Position numbers and translations under genes: made by a program
Notes under the pieces: model-generated
What the model was told of the DNA's origin: nothing
The model's input: the letters and a program-made list of their open reading frames with translations, nothing else
Database searches by the model: none
Assembly: GCA_022866645.1 (NCBI GenBank)
Contig: JALHUQ010000115.1
Location: forward strand, 1-5,904
Direction of reading: 5' to 3'
From: Woeseiaceae bacterium
GTDB lineage: Bacteria; Pseudomonadota; Gammaproteobacteria; Steroidobacterales; Woeseiaceae
Length of the DNA: 5,904 nt
In this document: positions 1 through 5,217 of the stretch, piece by piece
Layout of the letters: each line of letters begins with the position of its first letter
Position numbering within the stretch: position 1 is the stretch's first letter

Positions 1-32
1 ATACTAATAGCGTCTGTCAGCGACTTCATTAA

Positions 33-44
33 GCTAGCGCTAGC
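33..44. repeat. 12-bp perfect palindrome upstream of the beta-barrel gene
   Basis: GCTAGCGCTAGC reads identically on both strands and sits 37 bases before the ATG at 82. It lies where an operator or a 5' leader element could be, but no regulator family is recognised from it. The upstream limit of the window prevents locating a -35 box. A chance palindrome rich in GCTAGC is also possible, since GCTAGCGATC recurs inside the gene at about 101-110. Confidence 0.3.
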
Positions 45-81
45 CCGCAATTCCGCGGTGCAACGATAGCGGAAGAACAAC

Positions 82-900
82 ATGCGAAAACTTTTAGGAT
101 TGCTAGCGATCATGGCCGTCGGCCCGGTCGCAATTGCCGACGACGACCAACAAGGTTGGGAATTCCTGCTGACGCCTTATCTGTGGTTGCCGACGATCGG
201 TGGCGACTTGAACTACGATCTTCCGCCGGGTGGCGGCGGAGCGCCCAGCATCGATGTCGGGCCTACCGACTGGCTGGATCTGCTGAACGGAGCATTTCTC
301 ATCAATGGCGAGATGAGAAAGGGCCGATTCTCGATATTCACAGATTTTGTTTACCTTGGCCTTGAATCGGACAATGACAAGGTCAAGTCAGTTCAAATCG
401 GCGACGTAATTCCCGTCGATATCGCCGTCAACCTGAGCACGAAAACCGAATTCGACGGCCTGAGCTGGACGCTGGCGGCTGGCTACACAGTGCAGAAGAC
501 GGAGACTTCATCCATGGATCTGTTTACCGGCGTGCGCTACTTCGGCACCGACGCATCAACGAGCTGGAACCTGAGCGTCGACATCACAGGTCCGGGCGGC
601 GGTGTTGTTCTGCCGGCACAAGGAAGTATCGGCAAGGAAGCCGATCTCTGGGACGGAATTGTCGGCGTGCGCGGCCGACTGGGGATCGGTGCGAGCAAAT
701 GGTCGGTGCCCTATTATGCGGACGTCGGAACCGGATCGAGTGACCTCACGTGGCAGGCGATGACCGGGCTGACTTACAGCTATGGCTGGGGCGACCTGAT
801 GTTCGTGTTCCGTCACCTCGAATATGACGAGGGACAGGATGGCCTGCTCGAAGGCTTCAGTTTCAGTGGCCCGGCATTCGGCGCCCGATTTCGCTTCTGA
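82..900 (+). CDS. Exported outer-membrane beta-barrel protein, function unknown
   Basis: This 272-residue protein probably forms a small outer-membrane beta-barrel; no substrate or pore function can be assigned. Residues 1-19 form a signal peptide (MRKL, hydrophobic core, AIA then D20). The mature part opens with W-E-F-x-x-T-P-Y-L-W at 26-35, a start seen in many uncharacterised proteobacterial barrel proteins. It continues with alternating polar and aromatic strands such as LAAGYTV (131-137), GVRYFG (150-155), GIVGVRGRLGIG (192-203) and DLTWQAMTGLTYSYGW (221-236). It ends G-A-R-F-R-F, and a terminal Phe is the usual outer-membrane assembly signal. A Gly/Pro-rich stretch at 48-55 is probably a loop. 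The ATG at 82 is preceded by GGAAG at 71-75 with 6-base spacing. The gene stands alone on the plus strand and converges on the DUF4136 gene. Family-level confidence is good; function is unknown. Confidence 0.85.
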   Translation: MRKLLGLLAIMAVGPVAIADDDQQGWEFLLTPYLWLPTIGGDLNYDLPPGGGGAPSIDVGPTDWLDLLNGAFLINGEMRKGRFSIFTDFVYLGLESDNDKVKSVQIGDVIPVDIAVNLSTKTEFDGLSWTLAAGYTVQKTETSSMDLFTGVRYFGTDASTSWNLSVDITGPGGGVVLPAQGSIGKEADLWDGIVGVRGRLGIGASKWSVPYYADVGTGSSDLTWQAMTGLTYSYGWGDLMFVFRHLEYDEGQDGLLEGFSFSGPAFGARFRF

Positions 901-947
901 AATAAGGGCACAGTCTACTTACTTTCCTGGAAGCGGATCTGAGCCCT
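899..947 (-). terminator. Weak candidate terminator between convergent genes
   Basis: Read on the minus strand, AGGGC-T-CAG (947 to 939) can pair with CTG-T-GCCCT (913 to 905), giving 8 pairs with one internal mismatch. It is followed by TTATTT running to 899. The 25-base loop is long and contains a partial CTTCC/GGAAA pairing. It lies 64 bases beyond the DUF4136 stop and just after the stop of the plus-strand gene, so it could end the minus-strand transcript. The long loop and interrupted T-tract make this a weak call. Confidence 0.25.
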
Positions 948-1011
948 CCCGGTACATTCGTCGGCTATTCTCGCTCGAGCGCTTTTATCCCGGCGAAGCA
1001 CTCGATCGAAG

Positions 1012-1623
1012 TTACTTTCGTGGCACCGGGTTTGGATTTCCGGCAACGAATGGATAATACGAGAAGTAGATGGGGACGCTTGTCCTGACGGTTTCCTCCA
1101 TGTTCTTTCTTTTCTTGTCTGTAATTCGCCCGATACCGACGGCCTCCCACACAAGCTGACGACGCTTGTTGTCGATAATGTCAACGTTGTAAGTGCCTTC
1201 CGTGTATTGCGAAACGTTCGTTTCCGTTGCGTAACCGTAGCCACCCCATCCACCGTAGCCGTAGGCGCCACCACGGTAGCCGTAATAGCCGCCCGTCATC
1301 GCAGGTGACGTGGTTACACTAATCTTGTCATCGAGTCTGGCACCAAAATTGACGAGTAAGTCAGGATTATCCGACTTGGTATAACCGCGGTTTTCCATTT
1401 CAACGGTAACGGCTTGAATAACGAACTGGGTAAAAAGGCTGTCGTAACCTTCGTAATCCGGACCGGCTCCCTCGACGAAATTGTAGGTGTTGTAGGCACC
1501 GAAATCGGCGCCACGATCGTAATCCGAGCGTATATCGGGACCGCTGGCGCAACCAGCCATAGAAAGCGCAGACAGTAATAGAAGAAGTTTGCCAAATTGC
1601 TTTAGCGGTTGTTGCGAATACAT
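1012..1623 (-). CDS. DUF4136 family lipoprotein
   Basis: This 203-residue lipoprotein of unknown function is probably attached to the outer membrane. The first residues, MYSQQPLKQFGK, are followed by a leucine-rich core and a lipobox S-M-A-G-C with the lipidated Cys at 25. DUF4136-like features follow: S-D-Y-D-R-G-A-D-F-x-x-Y-x-T-Y-N-F at 33-49, P-D-L-L-V-N-F at 87-93, and G-T-Y-N-V-D-I-I-D with L-V-W-E-A-V-G at 143-164. An insert at 111-131 is dominated by Gly and Tyr. The ATG at 1623 was preferred over an in-frame extension to 1743 because AGGAG (1632-1636) lies 8 bases upstream and the signal peptide begins there; the extension would also nearly abut the upstream gene. It lies 112 bases after the cysteine-rich repeat gene on the same strand and may share its transcript. 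The family call is fairly firm; the role is not known. Confidence 0.82.
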   Translation of the reverse strand: MYSQQPLKQFGKLLLLLSALSMAGCASGPDIRSDYDRGADFGAYNTYNFVEGAGPDYEGYDSLFTQFVIQAVTVEMENRGYTKSDNPDLLVNFGARLDDKISVTTSPAMTGGYYGYRGGAYGYGGWGGYGYATETNVSQYTEGTYNVDIIDNKRRQLVWEAVGIGRITDKKRKNMEETVRTSVPIYFSYYPFVAGNPNPVPRK

Positions 1624-1631
1624 TTCGTGAT

Positions 1632-1636
1632 CTCCT
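1632..1636 (-). promoter_or_regulatory. Shine-Dalgarno AGGAG that fixes the DUF4136 start
   Basis: AGGAG stands 8 bases before the ATG at 1621-1623. It supports the start directly before the lipoprotein signal peptide rather than the 40-codon longer reading, which has no comparable site in front of its signal region. Confidence 0.75.
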
Positions 1637-1735
1637 TTGTTCTCTAATGTCGAATGATGCACACAAAGTGGCACCAGATACATACCGGCGATAAAACCGA
1701 GATGTACTTCGGCGTATCCTTCAGTCAGTCGGCTG

Positions 1736-2143
1736 CTATTCACCGACTGTATCGGCGAGGGCCTTCTTGCAGCTGTCGCCTACTTTATCTGGATGCTCGT
1801 CAAGACACGCGAGAATTCTGCCCTCTCCCAGTTCAATACCGCCGCAAAGGGAATCGATTTCGGTCGCGCACTCCTTGGCAACGTAGTTAATTGCCATTGC
1901 TAACTCTTCGAGCAAACTGGCAGCTTTGTAGAAAGCGTATTCACACTGGCCAGAAATTTTATCCTCGTGCGCCGCCATACAATGCAACAACCGGCCGTTA
2001 CCGGGCGTAACATCGCTGCAGTAATTCGTCAGTTCGGTTTCACAGGATTTAACCAGGTAGTCGACCAATGCGTCTTGTGCAAAAGCGCTGGGCCCTGCCA
2101 GAAACGCAGCTGCAATCATCACCAAACCCAGTTTCGTTTTCAT
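1736..2143 (-). CDS. Small exported protein with two cysteine-rich (GLG1-type) repeats
   Basis: This 135-residue exported protein has an unknown role. Residues 1-22 are a signal peptide ending A-F-A before Q23. The mature part contains two repeats with identical cysteine spacing, C-x7-C-x12-C-x11-C. The first begins C-E-T-E-L-T-N-Y-C and the second C-A-T-E-I-D-S-L-C. Each third Cys follows a G-R-(L/I)-L-x segment and is followed by an H-E-D-K or H-P-D-K block. This pattern matches the cysteine-rich repeat known from the eukaryotic Golgi protein GLG1 and from short bacterial secreted proteins (Pfam family Cys_rich_FGFR, recalled, not searched). The eight cysteines probably form disulfides in the periplasm. 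The ATG at 2143 is preferred over a longer reading to 2332 because AGAGGAA lies just upstream (2151-2157) and the signal peptide starts there. A promoter candidate lies at 2218-2247. Stop codon TAG. Confidence 0.85.
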   Translation of the reverse strand: MKTKLGLVMIAAAFLAGPSAFAQDALVDYLVKSCETELTNYCSDVTPGNGRLLHCMAAHEDKISGQCEYAFYKAASLLEELAMAINYVAKECATEIDSLCGGIELGEGRILACLDEHPDKVGDSCKKALADTVGE

Positions 2144-2150
2144 TTTTTTA

Positions 2151-2157
2151 TTCCTCT
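2151..2157 (-). promoter_or_regulatory. Shine-Dalgarno AGAGGAA of the cysteine-rich gene
   Basis: AGAGGAA, followed by an A-rich spacer (TAAAAAA), precedes the ATG at 2141-2143. It decides for the start at the signal peptide over the 63-codon longer in-frame reading, whose extra residues do not resemble an export signal. Confidence 0.7.
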
Positions 2158-2217
2158 GATACTTGATTAATATTGGCAGAACCATGCGCTCGTTGTTGCC
2201 TTTCCGCATTCGACCGG

Positions 2218-2247
2218 AGTATACAGGGACGCGACTTCTGAAATCAA
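2218..2247 (-). promoter_or_regulatory. Sigma70-like promoter upstream of the cysteine-rich repeat gene
   Basis: On the minus strand TTGATT (2247-2242, 4 of 6 consensus bases) is followed after 18 bases by TATACT (2223-2218, 5 of 6). Transcription would start near 2211, giving a leader of roughly 68 bases before the ATG at 2143. This is the best promoter-like pair noticed in the window. It may also drive the DUF4136 gene, since no convincing separate promoter was seen in the 112-base gap between them. Confidence 0.5.
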
Positions 2248-2285
2248 AAATAGGGTAATCGGCGGCGGCAAGCACCCTGCCCAAC

Positions 2286-2532
2286 TCATTTACAGCGCTT
2301 GATGATCTGTCGCTCGACGTCTTTAGGCTCATCGATCAATGCGTAGAAATCGTCGATATAGCGGACGATACTTTGCGAGGCGATCTTTGTGTTCGATTAG
2401 AAATGCGTATCGCACTTGCCCTTGTTTGCTTTCCTCGGTGTTCACATAGGTGACACGCAGCAGGCGTACGCGAAAAGTACAATGGCGACTGGGCGATTTA
2501 GAAGACGCATTCGTTCGCCACAAACAGCTCAA
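2286..2532 (-). pseudogene. Probable frameshifted gene remnant in the gap downstream of the DUF502 gene
   Basis: The 385 bases between 2144 and 2528 hold no intact convincing gene, but two abutting minus-strand stretches look coding in different frames. One frame (open from TTG at 2532 to TGA at 2329) contains F-R-V-R-L-L-R-V-T-Y-V-N-T followed by V-R-Y-A-F-L-I-E-H-K-D-R-L-A. From memory this resembles a conserved block of large uncharacterised bacterial proteins. Near 2380-2396 that frame turns arginine-rich and shadow-like. A neighbouring frame then becomes protein-like, with S-I-V-R-Y-I-D-D-F-Y-A-L-I-D-E-P-K-D-V-E, and ends at TGA 2286-2288. A one-base indel would join them. The segment probably descends from a longer gene that has lost its 5' part. 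An intact small gene starting at TTG 2532, overlapping the DUF502 stop as TTGA, is the alternative and seems less likely. Confidence 0.4.
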
Positions 2533-3113
2533 TCGGGCGTGCGAGCCGGCAGGAAATCGCTCGATCCGCTGCCCAGTGCGCGAATCTTTTTCACGGCGTC
2601 CTTGAGCGAAACATCAAGCGGCTCGATACGATCCGCAGACATGACGTACAGGGAGCCGGCCCAGGGATCCGGAGCGCCTGGAATGAACACGAGCACCTTC
2701 CCGTCCGGCAGGCTTTCAACTTTGAAAGCAATCTGTGACGCGTCATCGAAGCTGGCGAGTACCGGCGTCAACGACTTGTCGTCCTCAACTCCAGCCACGC
2801 TCGATGTCATGCTCTTGATAAAGGTGTAACCGGGGATCGAGTAGAGAAAGCGGGACTCCAGCGAATTAATGTACCTGACGACGACGCTACTGCGCGCGAC
2901 CAACCCGGCCATGAAACAGACCACGACAATAACGGCGACAGCCAACAGGTCGGCAATGGCGAAACCGATGACTCTGTCCATCGGGAACCACGCAGTCAAC
3001 GGCGTGGCCAGCCTGGCCAGAACATTGACGATTTTGCCGAGAATTATTACGAGCACGGCAATAGGGACGAGAAAAACGACGCCGCCGATCATAGTCACTT
3101 TGATGAAATTCAT
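2529..3113 (-). CDS. DUF502 family inner-membrane protein
   Basis: This 194-residue membrane protein is of unknown biochemical function. Two hydrophobic segments are visible, about residues 7-31 (containing GGVVFLVPIAVLVII) and 49-72 (containing LLAVAVIVVVCFMAGLVA). A soluble domain of about 120 residues follows. DUF502-type landmarks are the early F-L-V-P segment, S-I-P-G-Y with F-I-K at 92-100, D-G-K-V-L-V-F-I-P-G-A-P-D-P-W-A-G-S-L at 137-155, and L-D-V-S-L-K-D-A-V-K-K-I-R-A-L-G-S-G at 166-183. The length is typical. The ATG at 3113 overlaps the upstream stop codon as ATGA, with GGAG 7 bases upstream (3121-3124), so it is probably translationally coupled to the cytochrome-rhodanese gene. 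That tie implies a shared membrane or periplasmic task. No terminator was seen after its stop. Confidence 0.85.
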   Translation of the reverse strand: MNFIKVTMIGGVVFLVPIAVLVIILGKIVNVLARLATPLTAWFPMDRVIGFAIADLLAVAVIVVVCFMAGLVARSSVVVRYINSLESRFLYSIPGYTFIKSMTSSVAGVEDDKSLTPVLASFDDASQIAFKVESLPDGKVLVFIPGAPDPWAGSLYVMSADRIEPLDVSLKDAVKKIRALGSGSSDFLPARTPD

Positions 3114-4228
3114 AAGGAAGCTCCGTCGATCTGTTCGCGTATGTCGCCGTGCATCACCGGATAGCCAAGATTAATCCAGCCGTAGATACCCTCGTAAAGA
3201 ACCGCGGTCTTTTTATAGTCACGCTTTCTCAATTCTTGAACCACCCATTCGGCCGCGGCGCGCGGGCAGGAACAATACGCGACCACCATGACGTCTTTGG
3301 GAAGATCAACAACGATGGCGTCAAAATCCGAGTAATAAGGCAAGGTGAACGAACCTTCGATATGCGCCGTCTGCCACACGGACGTCACGCGGGTATCGAG
3401 CAGCATCATTTTCCGTTTTTCCTGCAAGGCCTTGTACAGATCAGCCGCTGACACGTAGAGATCATCAGTCAATTCAAAATCGGGGTCTTCACCGTCCTTG
3501 TTAATCACGTACTGATCGGGCGTCGGCAATTCTCGAAGTACCGTTTGTGGTGCATTCCAGCCGCTCGCCCGACTCCGAATAAACGCAGTGATGCCGTCAA
3601 TATCGGCTGCCGACAGTTTTTCCGAAAACGCGATCATCTCGGTACCGTCGCGGCCATGCTGAATTGCATAGCGGAGGAATTCATCGGAATTGTAAGCCAG
3701 CGCAGACGGATTGCCGATAGCCGGCGCGGTCACGCCTTCGCCATTTTCGCCATGGCACAACGAGCATTCCTGTTGGTAAAGAATCTCGCCGCGCTCAATA
3801 TCTCCCAGCACGGCCTCGGTTGAAATCGCAACGCGTACCGCGCCCGATTGTTCGAACAACCAGTAGGTCAAATCCCAGGTTTCATCCAAGGTCAGCGGCC
3901 CGCCCACTTCGTCGAGATAACCGCCCATGGCCGTACCCTGGCGACCATAGGACAGCGTCCTCAGCACGGCATGTGGTATGCCAGACTCAAACAGACTCTT
4001 GCTGCGCAACGACGGCGCATGATCGTTCACGTAACCCTGCCGCTCGGCGCCATGGCACAAGACACAATATTTTTCGTAATTAGCCGCAGCCACCTCGCTC
4101 TGCTCTGCCGTCAAAGTCCTGATCGGGGACGGACCTTCCTCTTCGGTCTCTTCGGCTATTGCCGCCATTGGTGCGGCTAACACGAGCAGATAGAGCAGCG
4201 CATTAGACGGGCGTAAAACGTTTGCCAA
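3110..4228 (-). CDS. Exported dihaem cytochrome c-rhodanese fusion protein
   Basis: This 372-residue protein should act in the periplasm, carrying electrons and probably handling sulfane sulfur; the actual substrate is unknown. Residues 1-25 form a signal peptide (hydrophobic core LLYLLVLAAP, ending A-I-A). Cytochrome domain one has C-V-L-C-H at 55-59 and a likely distal Met101 in G-R-Q-G-T-A-M. Domain two has C-S-L-C-H at 155-159 and Met198 in G-R-D-G-T-E-M. Residues 258-362 form a rhodanese-like domain: M-L-L-D-T-R at 275-280, H-I-E-G-S at 289-293, active loop Y-C-S-C-P-R-A-A-A at 318-326, and Y-E-G-I-Y-G-W at 345-351. The loop Cys aligning with the catalytic residue is Cys319; the usual C-x-x-G-x-R is replaced by C-S-C-P-R. 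No ATG lies before the export signal. The TTG at 4226-4228 has AAGGGG 8 bases upstream and is preferred over another in-frame TTG at 4285. It overlaps the DUF502 gene by four bases. Domain calls are firm; the pathway is not. Confidence 0.9.
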   Translation of the reverse strand: MANVLRPSNALLYLLVLAAPMAAIAEETEEEGPSPIRTLTAEQSEVAAANYEKYCVLCHGAERQGYVNDHAPSLRSKSLFESGIPHAVLRTLSYGRQGTAMGGYLDEVGGPLTLDETWDLTYWLFEQSGAVRVAISTEAVLGDIERGEILYQQECSLCHGENGEGVTAPAIGNPSALAYNSDEFLRYAIQHGRDGTEMIAFSEKLSAADIDGITAFIRSRASGWNAPQTVLRELPTPDQYVINKDGEDPDFELTDDLYVSAADLYKALQEKRKMMLLDTRVTSVWQTAHIEGSFTLPYYSDFDAIVVDLPKDVMVVAYCSCPRAAAEWVVQELRKRDYKKTAVLYEGIYGWINLGYPVMHGDIREQIDGASL

Positions 4229-4236
4229 GTTGATAT

Positions 4237-4242
4237 CCCCTT
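4237..4242 (-). promoter_or_regulatory. Shine-Dalgarno AAGGGG setting a TTG start
   Basis: AAGGGG sits 8 bases before the TTG at 4226-4228. Starting there puts M-A-N-V-L-R in front of the hydrophobic core, a normal signal-peptide shape. Starting at the other in-frame TTG (4285) would add 19 residues including Cys and charged positions. Confidence 0.65.
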
Positions 4243-4337
4243 TTGAATAATTCCGTTTGATTTTCTCTCCGCAGAAAATAGTCAACGGCGCTCGACGGTC
4301 ATTCCCGGCAGCATACCGATATGCGGCTGTCCAACCA

Positions 4338-4358
4338 AGCTGTCGCTATTTGACAGCT
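4338..4358. repeat. Perfect 7-bp inverted repeat between the FKBP and cytochrome genes
   Basis: AGCTGTC (4338-4344) and GACAGCT (4352-4358) are perfect inverted copies separated by 7 bases. The element lies 36 bases past the FKBP stop and 109 bases before the cytochrome TTG start, in a 166-base gap. As RNA from the minus strand it forms a hairpin followed by TGGTT, which is too T-poor for a confident intrinsic terminator. As DNA it could be an operator for the cytochrome-DUF502 unit. No regulator can be named. Confidence 0.4.
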
Positions 4359-4394
4359 ACCGTATTCTTGCCAGGCCTCGCTTGCCTGTGCCGG

Positions 4395-5096
4395 TCAGTT
4401 GGATTTCGGTGCACTCGCCGAGATCAGTTCGACCTCGAACACCAGCGTGCGGTGTGCCAATGGTCCGCGGTCGCCATAGGCCAGCTCAGGCGGTATGACC
4501 AGTTCGATCGTGCCGCCCTCCTTGATCAATTGCAGGCCCTCGGTCCAGCCCTTGATGACACCGTTCAGGGGGACGCTGACTCCGTCGCCGCTGTCGAAAG
4601 GATTCCCATTGGTCAGGCTGCCGCGGTAGTTCACCGTGACCTGATCAGTCGCTGCCGGGTTCTTGCCGGCACCCGGCTCTATGATCCGGTATTGCAGGCC
4701 GCTATCGGTAACGTTCACGCCCGCCTTGCCTGCATTCTCTGCCATATAGGCCTTGCCCTGCTCGATGAACAGCAGCTCGGTCTCCATGTTCCTGGTGCGC
4801 TGGATTTCGGTCACCTTGCGCTTCAGTTCCATGAGGGTGGCGTGCATCTCGTCAGGTCGCATGAGCGGCGTGCTGCCCGACAGCGCGTCCTCGATGCCTT
4901 TGATGATGGCCTGGGCATCCATCTCCACACCCTGGCGTTTGAAGTCGCCACCAATCTGATAGCCCAGGCTGTAATTGATCTTGGCCGTCTCACTGTCCAG
5001 CGCCAGCTTTTCCTCGGCATGGGCGATGCCCACGCTGACGGTTCCGGCCAACAAGGCCAGAGTGCTGGTAATTTTTGCGATTGTCCTGAATCTCAT
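4395..5096 (-). CDS. Periplasmic FKBP-type peptidyl-prolyl isomerase (Mip/FkpA-like)
   Basis: This 233-residue protein catalyses cis-trans isomerisation of prolyl bonds and helps fold exported proteins. Residues 1-27 are a signal peptide ending A-H-A before E28. The N-terminal dimerisation-type helical domain spans about 30-120, with I-N-Y-S-L-G-Y-Q-I-G at 40-49 and a long charged helix at 82-122. The catalytic FKBP domain covers about 130-227. Ligand-pocket residues expected in the family are present: Tyr157, Phe167-Asp168 in N-P-F-D-S, Val180-Ile181, Trp184, Tyr207 in P-P-E-L-A-Y-G, and Phe220. The loop after Y-G-D-R-G reads P-L-A-H-R, where family members commonly have a form of I-P-P-N-S, so the flap near the active site is altered. 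The ATG at 5096 has GGGAG 8 bases upstream (5105-5109) and begins at the signal peptide; a longer in-frame reading would run into the terminator. It is probably a separate unit from the multicopper oxidase upstream. Confidence 0.92.
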   Translation of the reverse strand: MRFRTIAKITSTLALLAGTVSVGIAHAEEKLALDSETAKINYSLGYQIGGDFKRQGVEMDAQAIIKGIEDALSGSTPLMRPDEMHATLMELKRKVTEIQRTRNMETELLFIEQGKAYMAENAGKAGVNVTDSGLQYRIIEPGAGKNPAATDQVTVNYRGSLTNGNPFDSGDGVSVPLNGVIKGWTEGLQLIKEGGTIELVIPPELAYGDRGPLAHRTLVFEVELISASAPKSN

Positions 5097-5148
5097 TGCA
5101 CTTGCTCCCGACTTCCGGTCTTGAATTTCTACGTAAGCCTGCCGCTTG

Positions 5149-5174
5149 AAAAAAGGGCCGCCCAAAGGCGGCCC
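5149..5174 (-). terminator. Strong intrinsic terminator of the multicopper oxidase gene
   Basis: On the minus strand GGGCCGCC, loop TTTG and GGCGGCCC form a perfect 8-bp GC-rich stem (5174 to 5155), followed at once by six T (5154 to 5149). It lies 43 bases past the oxidase TAA and 52 bases before the FKBP ATG. On the plus strand no T-tract follows, so it works in one direction. It should stop most transcripts before FKBP, which would then need its own promoter close by or rely on read-through. Confidence 0.9.
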
Positions 5175-5217
5175 GGTTTAGTCGTGATTGTTATTCTACA
5201 GCATCCGGTCGCGCTCC

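Noticed and set aside
972..986. CGCTCGAGCG palindrome followed by CTTTT as a plus-strand terminator for the beta-barrel gene
   Set aside because: As RNA it gives only a 3-bp stem with a 4-base loop, too weak for an intrinsic terminator.
1680..1702. Short CCGA/TCGG pairing followed by TTTTAT on the minus strand after the cysteine-rich gene
   Set aside because: Four base pairs with an 8-base loop is not a convincing terminator; the downstream gene may simply be co-transcribed.
1624..1743. N-terminal extension of the DUF4136 lipoprotein to 1743
   Set aside because: The added residues are not an export signal, the strong AGGAG site lies in front of the internal ATG at 1623, and the extension would overlap the upstream gene.
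2303..2396. Reverse transcriptase fragment suggested by Y-I-D-D-F
   Set aside because: Only about 30 residues with one short motif and no other RT blocks; kept only as a remark within the remnant finding.
4280..4285. TTGACT on the minus strand as a -35 box for the cytochrome-rhodanese gene
   Set aside because: No acceptable -10 hexamer lies 16-19 bases downstream (nearest readings are AATCAA or ATCAAA).
4350..4355. Perfect TTGACA on the plus strand
   Set aside because: No -10 box at proper spacing and no plus-strand gene follows; it is part of the inverted repeat.
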